The position numbers and the translations under genes were made by a program. Positions 54,157 through 62,398 of a stretch of 64,000 nucleotides of DNA are shown here, piece by piece; positions within the stretch are counted from its first letter, which is position 1, and each line of letters opens with the position of its first letter. Below the pieces are notes generated by a model. It searched no databases. It saw only the letters and a list, made by a program, of their open reading frames with translations, and had not been told where the DNA came from. The stretch comes from Ga0077530 sp046293075 (lineage in GTDB: Bacteria; Pseudomonadota; Alphaproteobacteria; Rhizobiales; Hyphomicrobiaceae): assembly GCA_046293075.1 (NCBI GenBank), contig JBKBPL010000002.1, positions 62,001 to 126,000 of the forward strand, given 5' to 3'.

Positions 54157-54894
54157 TTAGGTCTCGTCCTCGCCACCCAGCAGCGGCCAGAGGACCGACA
54201 GGCTGACCCCATAGAGCGCCACCAGCCCCAGGGACGCCGAGGCCGCAGGCCCCGCCGGAAAGCCCATCGCGACGGTCCAGATAGCCGCCAAGGCCCAAAG
54301 CGCACTCATGGCGAGATTGATCGGGCGCAGTGCCTTGACCCGCATGGGATGCAGCCAGCGCATGGGGACAAAGGTCAGGGCCACACATAGCAGCACGAGA
54401 ACGTAGACAGCCCAGCCGGGAAGCGCGAAGGCGAAGACGTAGAACGCCACCACGTTCCAGATGGCCGGGAAGCCGACGAAACAGTGGTCATCGGCCTTGT
54501 TGCCGTTGTCGCAGAAGTGGAAGAGCGACGACAAAAGGATCAGGCTCGCCAGCACGCCCCCCCAGATGCCATCGAGGTGCCCGCCGAGTTGCAGCGCCAG
54601 CGCCGGCACGAAGACATACGTCACATAGTCCACGACCTGATCCAGTTTCTCGCCCGAGAAACGCGGCAGCCGCCGCTTGACGTCGAGCGCGCGGGCAAAG
54701 GTGCCGTCGACGCCGTCGATGATCATGGCTACGCCGAGCCAGAGGAAGGCCATCTCAAACGCGCGGTCGAGCAGCGCATTGACGGCGAGCAGCGCGCAGA
54801 CGACGCCCAGCGCGGTGAAGAGATGGACAGAGGCGGCAAGCCAGCGCCATCCCTCGGGCTCCGGCAGCTCGAAACGGTGCGGATCGGTCGTCAT
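54157..54894 (-). CDS. pcs: Phosphatidylcholine synthase (CDP-diacylglycerol plus choline)
   Basis: A 245-residue integral membrane enzyme with about seven helices. The CDP-alcohol phosphotransferase motif DGxxAR-x8-G-x3-D-x3-D is visible as DGVDGTFARALDVKRRLPRFSGEKLDQVVDYVTYV. The following DNGNKADDHCFVGFPAIWNVV is typical of Pcs of Rhizobium-like bacteria. It makes phosphatidylcholine in one step from choline. The ATG at 54894 (MTTDPHRFEL) is used. Confidence 0.93.
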   Translation of the reverse strand: MTTDPHRFELPEPEGWRWLAASVHLFTALGVVCALLAVNALLDRAFEMAFLWLGVAMIIDGVDGTFARALDVKRRLPRFSGEKLDQVVDYVTYVFVPALALQLGGHLDGIWGGVLASLILLSSLFHFCDNGNKADDHCFVGFPAIWNVVAFYVFAFALPGWAVYVLVLLCVALTFVPMRWLHPMRVKALRPINLAMSALWALAAIWTVAMGFPAGPAASASLGLVALYGVSLSVLWPLLGGEDET

Positions 54895-54983
54895 GGCAAG
54901 CCCGAAGAAAGAAAAAAGGAGCGCCTTGGCGCTCCCCTGTCCCATCCATCGCTGTCATTCGTGAGGCTCAGGCCGGCGAGCAC

Positions 54984-55346
54984 TCAGAAGCGGTGCCGCA
55001 CTGTGCCGCGCACCCCAAGGCTGTCCTCGCCCTGTTCGGGCCGCAGGCGCCGGTCTTCCAGGCTCTGCTCGTTCACGCCGTAGAGCAGCTCGAGACCGAA
55101 GTCGAGCTTCGGCAGGATGCCGAGCTTGCCAAGTCCGGGTATGCGCACCTCCGTGCCGCCGGGCGGGGCCACCGACGTGCCGGTGCCGCCAAGTTCCAGT
55201 GGCACAACCCTGCTCTCAGGCGTCAAGGCTCCGGATGCTGCCGGCGCCCCTGCACCACCGCCACGGGTCTCCTCGAAGGCGTGCGCCGACGGGGCGACGA
55301 GCAAGAGCGCGCCCACTAGAGCCGGCAATAACACTCTCGTCCGCAT
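54984..55346 (-). CDS. Small secreted protein of unknown function
   Basis: A 120-residue protein. The signal peptide MRTRVLLPALVGALLLVAPSAHAF cleaves near residue 24. The mature part is Gly/Pro-rich with PGGTEVRIPGLGKLGILPKLDFGLELLYGV and ends in GVRGTVRHRF, an outer-membrane-like aromatic C-terminus. No family is recognised. The ATG at 55346 was chosen because the hydrophobic run follows at once. It lies 89 nt upstream of pcs on the same strand. Confidence 0.65.
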   Translation of the reverse strand: MRTRVLLPALVGALLLVAPSAHAFEETRGGGAGAPAASGALTPESRVVPLELGGTGTSVAPPGGTEVRIPGLGKLGILPKLDFGLELLYGVNEQSLEDRRLRPEQGEDSLGVRGTVRHRF

Positions 55347-55539
55347 GACTTCCCCAAAGTCGCGATTCCGTTGCATTCAATCTGGCTTGCGTCCCCTATG
55401 AACACAAGGATGTTTCCACGGCTCTGACGTGGCGCTGTCGTTTTAGCAGCGTGAGTGTGGTTCGAAAGCCATAGCCTGGATCGCCACCGCAGGGATCCGT
55501 AAAATAGTGAATTATCAAGCCCGTAGATGCAAAGGATGG

Positions 55540-56247
55540 TCATCCTCCGCCAAGCAATGTGTCTTTAGCCTCATTGATCTTGGCAGCCAGGTAGGTCGAG
55601 CCGCCCCGGTCCGGATGCAGTTTGAGCATCAGCTCACGGTGCGCTTGACGAATGGCGGCTTCGTCAGCGCCCGGCGCGAGGCCGAGGATATCCAGGGCCT
55701 CCTCGACCGTCATGCGGCCGTCCGGTCCGCGCGGCCGCTCCTGTTCGGACCGCGCCATATCCTCCCGCCAGGTCGGATGGATGCGGTCCAGAAAGGCCTC
55801 GACGAGCTGGGCCGAGGCCGGATCCGTATAGCGGCAATCCTGCCAGAGGTGCGCCAGTTCGACGGGCCTCAGGTCCTCGATGTTGCGGCCGGCAAAGAAG
55901 CCCTTGAGCACGCGGCCACGCATGGCGCCGCTGGCGTGGTCGAGCTCCATCTCCAAGTGCTCGGTGACGACGCGGGAGGTCTGGCCTGTGGGCGCACCCT
56001 GCGAGGGACCGAAACTGCCCCAGTTCCCGATCCCCTGTCCGCCGAGCAGCCACCAGCCGAGCGCCGCCAGCGGGAAGGCATAAGCGATGGCGCCGCGGAA
56101 AGCGAAGAAGAGCGCTCCGGCCAGCGCCACAACCGCGCCCGCAATCCGGATGTGGCGTGCGAGCGTTGCCGGATTGGCCTTATTGAAAAGGCGGATCGCC
56201 ACAATCACCAGGCCAAGGGCGAGCAGGCCGAGCAGGAAATACTGCAT
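55540..56247 (-). CDS. Membrane-anchored J-domain protein (DjlA/TIM14-like)
   Basis: A 235-residue protein. Two N-terminal helices (residues 1-19 and about 32-68) anchor it in the inner membrane, then a middle linker, then a C-terminal J domain with HPD motif in LMLKLHPDRGGSTYLAAKINEAKDTLL. This inverted layout resembles TIM14/PAM18, so it should recruit DnaK to the membrane. It starts 6 nt after the VWA gene stop, so the two are co-transcribed; their joint role is unknown. Confidence 0.85.
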   Translation of the reverse strand: MQYFLLGLLALGLVIVAIRLFNKANPATLARHIRIAGAVVALAGALFFAFRGAIAYAFPLAALGWWLLGGQGIGNWGSFGPSQGAPTGQTSRVVTEHLEMELDHASGAMRGRVLKGFFAGRNIEDLRPVELAHLWQDCRYTDPASAQLVEAFLDRIHPTWREDMARSEQERPRGPDGRMTVEEALDILGLAPGADEAAIRQAHRELMLKLHPDRGGSTYLAAKINEAKDTLLGGG

Positions 56248-56253
56248 CGCGCC

Positions 56254-57045
56254 TCAGTCCCGCTTCATCTGGGTGAGCAGCAGGCGCGCGCCGTCGGCCT
56301 CCCGGGTGGTGCTGAGCCGTTGGAGTGCCGTGCGCCCGCCGGAAGCATAGACGGCAACGGCGCGGAGCAGCGTGCGGAGCTGGTGGGCAGAGCCTTGATC
56401 GAACGCGCACCATGCGCCCTTGGTCAGCCGTGCGATCTCGCGGAAGGCCCGCTCCGCGGCCGGGTCGCGCCCCTCCTGGAAGAGAAACACCGGTACGCCG
56501 TGAAGCGCCAGCTCGCCGGCGCGGCCACAGAGATCGTCGACGGACTCCTCCATGCAGTCGCCCACATAAACGAGGGCATTGACCTTGCGCTTCTCGGTCT
56601 CCTGGCGTGTGTGCGCGAGCACCTTGCCGATCTGCGTGTAGCCGCCCCGGCAGTGCACGGTCGTCATCAGCCGCGCGAGGGCATCGGGGTCCGAGACCCA
56701 CTTCGAGGCGCGGCACTCGCCGGCCCCCCGGAAGAAGACGAGTTGTACGTCGAGCCCGCCGACCTCGGCGACGGCATGGAACATGTCGGCCTGGAGTGCC
56801 AGCGCCATGTCCCAGGTCGGCTGACGGCTCATGGTCGCATCCATGGCGAAGACGAGGCGGCCTCGCCCGGTCGTCGTCTGGGGCCTCAGCGCCTTCACCT
56901 GCGCGAGAAAAGCATCGACGTCGGCCGTACTCGACGTTGCCGGTGTCTGGCGGGCGGACTCTGCACTCGGAACCGATGCCGATCGGGCCGCGGTCTTGTC
57001 CTGGCCGCGCATGTCGGCGCGCATTTCCTTCTTGTCGGTGCTCAT
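56254..57045 (-). CDS. von Willebrand factor A (VWA) domain protein
   Basis: A 263-residue soluble protein with no signal peptide. A basic, Ser/Thr-rich N-terminus is followed by a VWA domain from about residue 55: GRLVFAMDATMSRQPTWD (MIDAS-like D-x-T-x-S), the later Thr in CRGGYTQIGKVL, and the Asp in VYVGDCMEES. Together these make a plausible metal site. The ATG at 57045 (MSTDKKE) is used with GAGGTGG upstream. Paired with the J-domain gene, it may act with a chaperone system. Confidence 0.82.
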   Translation of the reverse strand: MSTDKKEMRADMRGQDKTAARSASVPSAESARQTPATSSTADVDAFLAQVKALRPQTTTGRGRLVFAMDATMSRQPTWDMALALQADMFHAVAEVGGLDVQLVFFRGAGECRASKWVSDPDALARLMTTVHCRGGYTQIGKVLAHTRQETEKRKVNALVYVGDCMEESVDDLCGRAGELALHGVPVFLFQEGRDPAAERAFREIARLTKGAWCAFDQGSAHQLRTLLRAVAVYASGGRTALQRLSTTREADGARLLLTQMKRD

Positions 57046-57173
57046 TGTCACCACCTCAGGCGCGAGGCGCCACCTGCGCTTTGCGGCGCAGCCATCTCCT
57101 TTTAGGATGGCGAGCGAACGGCCGCCTTTCAACAGCGCTCGGCGCAACTTCCTCAAAGGACGGGAGATTTAGA

Positions 57174-58058
57174 ATGGCCTCCGCCTCAGCCAAGACACCG
57201 CCCGGGCCACTCATCGACACCGCGGCGCTCGCCGGCCGGATCGGCGATCCATCCCTGAGGATCTTCGATTGCACCATGCACCTGACGCCGCTTCCCGACA
57301 ACTCCGGCCAGCAGGTGACGAGCGGGTTTGCCGACTACCGCAAGGGTCACATCCCTGGGGCGGCGTTCCTCGACCTCGCCCGCGACCTCTCCGACACCGC
57401 GAGCCCGTTCCGCTTCTCGACGCTGGGACCGGAAGCCTTTGCGGCTGCCGCCGGCCGCTTGGGCATTGGCGATGGCATGAATATCGTCCTCTACGACGGC
57501 GGCTACAATGCCTGGGCGGCGCGTGTCTGGTGGATGCTCAAGGCCTATGGCTTCGACAATGCGGCGGTGCTCGACGGTGGTATCATCAAGTGGCGCAAGG
57601 AAGGCCGAGCGCTCGTCGCAGAGCCGATCACCTATCCGCCCGCCACCTTCACGGCCCGCCCGCGCGCCGGCTTCTTCGCCGACAAGGCGCGCGTGGCTGG
57701 CGCCATTGGGGCGCCTGATGTGCGTATCGTCAATGCGCTCACGCCTGAGCAGCACGCCGGCAAGGGCGGTGTGCACTACGGCCGCGCCGGTCGTATCCCG
57801 GGAAGCTGCAACGTCGCCTCGCGCGGCATCGTCGATCCCGAGACCAACGCCCTCCTGCCGCTGCCCGAGCTGCGCCGGCGCTTTGACGATGCGGGCCTTC
57901 TCGGCGGCGAACGCGTCATCGCCTACTGCGGCGGCGGCATCGCGGCCTCACTGACGGCGCTGGCGCTTGCTGCACTCGGGAAGGAGGATGTCGAGGTCTA
58001 TATCCACTCGCTGCAGGAGTGGGCCAACGATCCGGCCTGCCCGATGGAAGTCGGATAA
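57174..58058 (+). CDS. sseA: 3-Mercaptopyruvate sulfurtransferase
   Basis: A 294-residue two-domain rhodanese. The N-terminal domain has FLDLARDLSD, the second domain carries the catalytic loop with C252 in YCGGGIAAS. Both halves have the rhodanese GHIPGA-like motifs (KGHIPGAAF and AGRIPGSCN). It transfers sulfur from 3-mercaptopyruvate to thiophilic acceptors. The loop CGGGIA departs slightly from the CG[ST]GVTA of characterised MSTs, so the exact donor is less certain. The ATG at 57174 is used. Confidence 0.88.
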   Translation: MASASAKTPPGPLIDTAALAGRIGDPSLRIFDCTMHLTPLPDNSGQQVTSGFADYRKGHIPGAAFLDLARDLSDTASPFRFSTLGPEAFAAAAGRLGIGDGMNIVLYDGGYNAWAARVWWMLKAYGFDNAAVLDGGIIKWRKEGRALVAEPITYPPATFTARPRAGFFADKARVAGAIGAPDVRIVNALTPEQHAGKGGVHYGRAGRIPGSCNVASRGIVDPETNALLPLPELRRRFDDAGLLGGERVIAYCGGGIAASLTALALAALGKEDVEVYIHSLQEWANDPACPMEVG

Positions 58059-58125
58059 GGCAGCGGGCATTCTCTGACCTGGCTTCCCGCTGTCCGTGCT
58101 CGGCGGAGCGGGATCGACCCGGTGA

Positions 58126-59220
58126 TCAGCGCTCGGCCCGCTGCTTGTCGCGTGCGGCTTTGTCGGTTGCCGAGGCCGTAGCCCATCCGAGGATGTGGCT
58201 GAGCTTGCGCTCGCGCTCGGTATCGACGCTGACGGTCGCCGTCATGCCGGCGCGGAGCGGCAGGTCGGTGCCATTGGCCTCGATGCGGATGCGCACCGGG
58301 AGCCGCTGCACGACCTTGACCCAGTTGCCCGAGGCATTCTGCGGCGGCAGCAGCGCAAACTCGGCGCCCGTTGCCGGACTGATGCTTTCCACGCGCGCCT
58401 TCCACGTGACGTCCGGGTAGATGTCGAGCACCACGGTCGCCTTCTGGCCGGGGCGGACATGGGTCAGCTCGGTTTCCTTGAAGTTCGCTTCGACCCAGGG
58501 CTCGGCGTCGCTGACGATGGCGAAGAGCGGCGTCGCAGCGCGGATCTGTTCGCCAGGAAGCAACTTCGCGTTGACCACGCGGCCGCTGACCGGCGCCAGA
58601 ATGCGCGTGCGCACCAGCTCGAGGCGCGCCCGATCGCGCTGGGCCAACATCTCGCGCACCAGCGCGTGCTCCTCGGTCGGCTTATCCGGATTGCCACCGA
58701 GCTGGGTCAGGATGCGGTTGATCTTCTGCTCGATGACCTGAACCCGAGCGCGGGCGACGGTCAGATTGCTCTCGGCCTCCTCGGCGCGGAAAGCAAAGCC
58801 CACCCCGCGATCATTGAGCTGCTTCTGGCGGCCGTGCTGCGCTTCGAAGAAGGCGATGCGGCTCTTCGCCTCGGTCAGCTCCATCTGCGCTTCAGCATAC
58901 TCGGCGCGAAAGCCCGCGACGCGCGAGCGCATTTGATCGAGTTCCGCCTCGGCTTTGGCGAGCGCGATCGCATATGGTTCTGGATCGACCGTCAGCAGGA
59001 TATCGCCGGCCTTGACCTGCTGGTGCTCCCGCACGCGCACCTCGATGATGCGCCCGGGCACCTCGGATGAGACCTGGACGATGTCCGCCTTGACGTAGGC
59101 GTTCTCGGTCGAGACATACCGCCCGCTCCACAGCCACCACAGACCGGCGCCACCAACGAGGAGCAGCGGCACCACCACCAGGAGAATGGGGCGAGTCCAA
59201 CGCTTGGCTGTCATGGTCAT
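58126..59220 (-). CDS. EmrA-like HlyD-family efflux adaptor (orphan)
   Basis: A 364-residue periplasmic membrane fusion protein. One N-terminal helix (about 12-30) is followed by the lipoyl halves VSSEVPGRIIEVRVREHQQVKAGD and APVSGRVVNAKLLPGEQI, a coiled-coil hairpin, and the beta-barrel domain FKETELTHVRPGQKATVVLDIYPD. It is of the EmrA subfamily, which partners an EmrB MFS exporter, but no emrB follows: the next gene on that side (sseA) is on the other strand. It overlaps the marR-type gene by 4 nt (ATGA) and is co-transcribed with it. Confidence 0.9.
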   Translation of the reverse strand: MTMTAKRWTRPILLVVVPLLLVGGAGLWWLWSGRYVSTENAYVKADIVQVSSEVPGRIIEVRVREHQQVKAGDILLTVDPEPYAIALAKAEAELDQMRSRVAGFRAEYAEAQMELTEAKSRIAFFEAQHGRQKQLNDRGVGFAFRAEEAESNLTVARARVQVIEQKINRILTQLGGNPDKPTEEHALVREMLAQRDRARLELVRTRILAPVSGRVVNAKLLPGEQIRAATPLFAIVSDAEPWVEANFKETELTHVRPGQKATVVLDIYPDVTWKARVESISPATGAEFALLPPQNASGNWVKVVQRLPVRIRIEANGTDLPLRAGMTATVSVDTERERKLSHILGWATASATDKAARDKQRAER

Positions 59221-59735
59221 ACCGCTCGTACTGAAGCCCCGACCGCGTCGTCGGAGTCCTCGATGCCATCAATGTCCGAAGAAACCGCTCGCGGATCCGA
59301 GGCCGCGAGCGCCGTGAGCTGCGCTTTGACCTTGCCCATGAGCGCCACGAGCCGCGCCTGCTCACTGGGCGTGAGGCCCGACAGTGCGTCGCGCACGGTT
59401 GCATCTGCGAGCGGCGTGATGGCCGCGTGCACCCGTGCACCCAGCTCCGTGAGGTAGATTCGATTGACGCGGCGGTCACTCGGCTCCGCGCGCCGTTCGA
59501 CCCACCCCTTCTCTTCGAGGCGGTCAACGATGCGCCCGGCCGGGGCCTTCTCGATTTCCATCATCTCGGCGAGCTCGGACTGACTTACCCCCGGCCGTCT
59601 GTTGATCCGGGTGAGGGCCAGCCACTGCGCACGCGTCAGCCCGAGTCCGCGCACGCGCCGGGCGAACACCGTGCGAAGCAGGCGGGCCGTGTCGGCCGTC
59701 AGCCAGCCGAATTGCAGATGGTCACGATCAGGCAC
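59217..59735 (-). CDS. MarR-family transcriptional regulator
   Basis: A 172-residue winged-helix regulator of the MarR family: LTRAQWLALTRINRRPGVSQSELAEMMEIEKAPAGRIVDRLEEKGWVERRAEPSDRR is the DNA-binding region with DRR wing. Such regulators usually repress their own efflux genes and are released by small phenolics or drugs. The GTG at 59735 is the start, with GGGAGGTGG upstream. It forms an operon with the EmrA-like adaptor. A perfect inverted repeat (59759-59778) lies 24 nt upstream of its start and is a candidate operator. Confidence 0.9.
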   Translation of the reverse strand: MPDRDHLQFGWLTADTARLLRTVFARRVRGLGLTRAQWLALTRINRRPGVSQSELAEMMEIEKAPAGRIVDRLEEKGWVERRAEPSDRRVNRIYLTELGARVHAAITPLADATVRDALSGLTPSEQARLVALMGKVKAQLTALAASDPRAVSSDIDGIEDSDDAVGASVRAV

Positions 59736-59758
59736 TTTGTGCCACCTCCCAGCGCCAC

Positions 59759-59778
59759 ATAGTAATCACAGTTACTAT
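59759..59778. promoter_or_regulatory. Candidate MarR operator
   Basis: ATAGTAATCACAGTTACTAT: 7-bp perfect inverted repeat (ATAGTAA/TTACTAT) with 6-nt spacer, size and spacing typical of MarR binding sites. It lies 24 nt upstream of the marR-type GTG and also faces the thiolase gene (178 nt away), so it could control both directions. Confidence 0.7.
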
Positions 59779-59955
59779 CACCGTGGTCATAATCGTCAAG
59801 GCGACGAACCCGCATATGAGCAATGCAGACGGTGCCAGCCTGGGCCGGAAACCGGGTGCAGCCGGGACCGCGTCCGGCAGGAACTCGCCGCAGCGGTGCC
59901 AAAAGCCGGGCGATCGGCTAGACTTGCGTCAATCGACAACCAAAGGAGACGCCAT

Positions 59956-61140
59956 ATGGCCGATGCCGTGATCGTTTCGACTGCCCGCACGCCGATCGGG
60001 CGCGCCTACCGCGGGGCCTTCAACAACCTCCACGGCGCAAGCCTCGGCGGGCACGTGGTGGCGGAGGCCCTGAAGCGCGCCCAGGTCGCCCCTGACGACG
60101 TCTCCGACGTGATGGTGGGCTGTGCCATGCCTGAGGGCGCGACCGGCGGCAACATCGCGCGGCAGATCGCGATCCGCGCCGGCCTGCCGGTCTCCGTTGC
60201 GGGCGTTACGGTCAACCGCTTCTGCTCCTCGGGGCTCCAGACGATCGCCATGGCTGCGCAGCGCGTGCGCTCGGACGATGCGGGCATCATCGTGGCCGGC
60301 GGCCTCGAGTCGATCAGCCTGGTGCAGAACGAGAACGCCAACAAGTTCCGCACGCGCGACGAATGGCTCGTCGAGCACAAGCCGGCGATCTACTGGTCGA
60401 TGATCCAGACGGCTGACAACGTGGCCAAGCGCTACAATATCAGCCGCGAAACCCAGGACGCGTATGCACTCGAGAGCCAGCGCCGTACAGCCGCCGCCCA
60501 GCAGGCCGGCAAGTTCAATGACGAGATCGTGCCGCTGCCGGCCGAGAAGATCCTTTACGACAAGGAAGGCAAGGCGGTCGGCAAGGAGATGTTCACGCTG
60601 ACGCGTGACGAGGGCAACCGGCCGGACACGAATATGGAGGGCCTTGCCAAGCTGAAGCCGGTCATGGGCGAGGGGAACTTCATCACGGCCGGCAATGCGA
60701 GCCAGCTCTCCGATGGCGCATCGGCGGCCGTCGTCATGAGCGACAAGGAGGCGCAGAAGCGGGGCTTGAAGCCGCTCGGCGTCTACCGCGGCTTCGAGGT
60801 CGTGGGCTGCGAGCCGGACGAGATGGGCATCGGGCCGGTGTTCGCGGTGCCGAAGCTGCTCAAGAAGCATGGCCTCAAGATCGAGGACATCGGGATCTGG
60901 GAGCTCAATGAGGCGTTCGCCGTCCAAGTCGTGTACTGCCGCGACAAGCTCGGCATTCCCTGGGAGCGCCTCAACGTCAACGGCGGTGCCGTCTCGATCG
61001 GCCACCCCTATGGCATGAGCGGCGCGCGCCTGACCGGCCACGCTCTCATCGAAGGCAAGCGCCGCGGCGACAAGTACGCCGTCGTGACGATGTGCATCGG
61101 TGGCGGTCAGGGCGCGGCGGGTCTCTTCGAGATCGTCTGA
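59956..61140 (+). CDS. Acetyl-CoA acetyltransferase (thiolase)
   Basis: A 394-residue thiolase. Catalytic C90 in NRFCSSGLQ, the histidine in GHPYGMSGAR, and the second cysteine in MCIGGGQGAAGLFE are present, so the enzyme should be active. It starts MADAVIVSTARTPIGRAYRGAFNN with AGGAG upstream. It could act in beta-oxidation or in acetoacetyl-CoA formation (PHB route); chain-length preference is not predictable. The following gene starts 7 nt after the stop. Confidence 0.94.
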   Translation: MADAVIVSTARTPIGRAYRGAFNNLHGASLGGHVVAEALKRAQVAPDDVSDVMVGCAMPEGATGGNIARQIAIRAGLPVSVAGVTVNRFCSSGLQTIAMAAQRVRSDDAGIIVAGGLESISLVQNENANKFRTRDEWLVEHKPAIYWSMIQTADNVAKRYNISRETQDAYALESQRRTAAAQQAGKFNDEIVPLPAEKILYDKEGKAVGKEMFTLTRDEGNRPDTNMEGLAKLKPVMGEGNFITAGNASQLSDGASAAVVMSDKEAQKRGLKPLGVYRGFEVVGCEPDEMGIGPVFAVPKLLKKHGLKIEDIGIWELNEAFAVQVVYCRDKLGIPWERLNVNGGAVSIGHPYGMSGARLTGHALIEGKRRGDKYAVVTMCIGGGQGAAGLFEIV

Positions 61141-61147
61141 GGTGACG

Positions 61148-61804
61148 ATGGCGGCGCCAGCCTCACTGACTACGCCCGGGTATCTGCACCGCGGCCTCGA
61201 CGAGCTCTTTCGCATGGCGCGCGAGAACCCGCTGACGCCGCGGTGCACACGCTTCTTCTTCGTGCGGCACGGAGAGACGGACGGCAATCATGCGCGCATC
61301 TTTCAGAGCGCCGATCAGCCTCTCAACGCGCGCGGTCTCGCCCAGGCCGAAGCTGCCGCCGCGATCCTCAAAGCCGAACGGGTCGAGCGGATCGTTTCGA
61401 GCACCATGCCACGCGCCTGGGTAACGGCGGAAATCCTGGGACGGCCGCACGATCTCCTGCCGGAGCCCGAAGACGGGCTCCGCGAACGCTGGTTCGGCGA
61501 CCTCGTCGGCACGTCGTCCGCTGATCACGACTGGCGCGCGGCCCCGCCGAACGGCGAGACGCTGGATGTCTTTGTGTGGCGCGCCCGCGCCGGCATCGAG
61601 CGTGCGCTGAGCCTCGCCGATGCCAAGCATTCGACTCTGGTCGCGCACGGCGGCATCCTCTACGTGCTTGGGCCCGCGCTTGGCATTGACCTAGAGACTC
61701 ATCATCTCGCCAATGCTACGCCCCTGCTCTTCGAGCGAAGCGGCACCCGGTGGCGCGCGCAGCGCCTCGCCGATGTCGGTGGCGCGAGCGACAACGTCTC
61801 TTAG
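61148..61804 (+). CDS. Histidine phosphatase-family protein
   Basis: A 218-residue protein of the phosphoglycerate mutase-like superfamily. The catalytic motif is residues 40-42 in FFVRHGETDGN, with the second histidine in LVAHGGILYVLG. The substrate is unknown. The ATG at 61148 is used, 7 nt after the thiolase stop, so translation is probably coupled. An N-terminal extension of about 30 residues precedes the core. Confidence 0.9.
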   Translation: MAAPASLTTPGYLHRGLDELFRMARENPLTPRCTRFFFVRHGETDGNHARIFQSADQPLNARGLAQAEAAAAILKAERVERIVSSTMPRAWVTAEILGRPHDLLPEPEDGLRERWFGDLVGTSSADHDWRAAPPNGETLDVFVWRARAGIERALSLADAKHSTLVAHGGILYVLGPALGIDLETHHLANATPLLFERSGTRWRAQRLADVGGASDNVS

Positions 61805-61823
61805 GGACCAAGGACAGTAAGCC

Positions 61824-62336
61824 ATGGACATCACCGGCGAGTACACGATTGGCGCCCCGCGCGATGTCGTCTGGGCAGCGCTCAACGATCCCGAGGTGCT
61901 GCGCCGGACCATTCCCGGCTGCAAGGAATTGGAGCAGCGCTCGCCGACGGATCTCGCGGCCAAGGTCGCGCTCAAGATCGGCCCCATCTCGGCGACCTTC
62001 AACGGCACTGTAAGGCTTGAGAATCTTGATGCGCCTGCGTCGTACGAGATTGTCGGCCAGGGTCAGGGTGGTGCGGCGGGCTTTGCCAAGGGGCGGGCCC
62101 GCGTCGAGCTCTCCGAGATCGATGCAAGCACGACCAAGCTCGCCTACACGGCCAAGGCGGAGGTCGGCGGCAAGCTCGCGACGCTCGGCGGCCGTCTCAT
62201 CCAGGCGACATCGAAGAAACTCGCCGACGAGTTTTTCGGCAACTTTGCCAGAGAGCTGAACGGCGAGAGCGAGGAGGCTGCCGCCGCCCCGGAAGCCAAG
62301 AAGCGCCGCTGGATGCGCTGGCTGCGACGCGCCTGA
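61824..62336 (+). CDS. CoxG-like SRPBCC-domain protein
   Basis: A 170-residue protein matching the CoxG/CO dehydrogenase subunit G family: MDITGEYTIGAPRDVVWAALNDPEVLRRTIPGCKELE is the family N-terminus. The C-terminal tail ends in basic residues (KKRRWMRWLRRA), which may anchor it to the membrane as shown for CoxG of Oligotropha. No coxMSL genes are near, so a role in CO oxidation is not implied here. It follows the phosphatase gene by 19 nt. Confidence 0.9.
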   Translation: MDITGEYTIGAPRDVVWAALNDPEVLRRTIPGCKELEQRSPTDLAAKVALKIGPISATFNGTVRLENLDAPASYEIVGQGQGGAAGFAKGRARVELSEIDASTTKLAYTAKAEVGGKLATLGGRLIQATSKKLADEFFGNFARELNGESEEAAAAPEAKKRRWMRWLRRA

Positions 62337-62398
62337 GCTTGCGCCGTCTGCAGGCGGTCGCCGCTCCCCCGCGCACCGCTCGGTGCTGGAGCTCTGCC

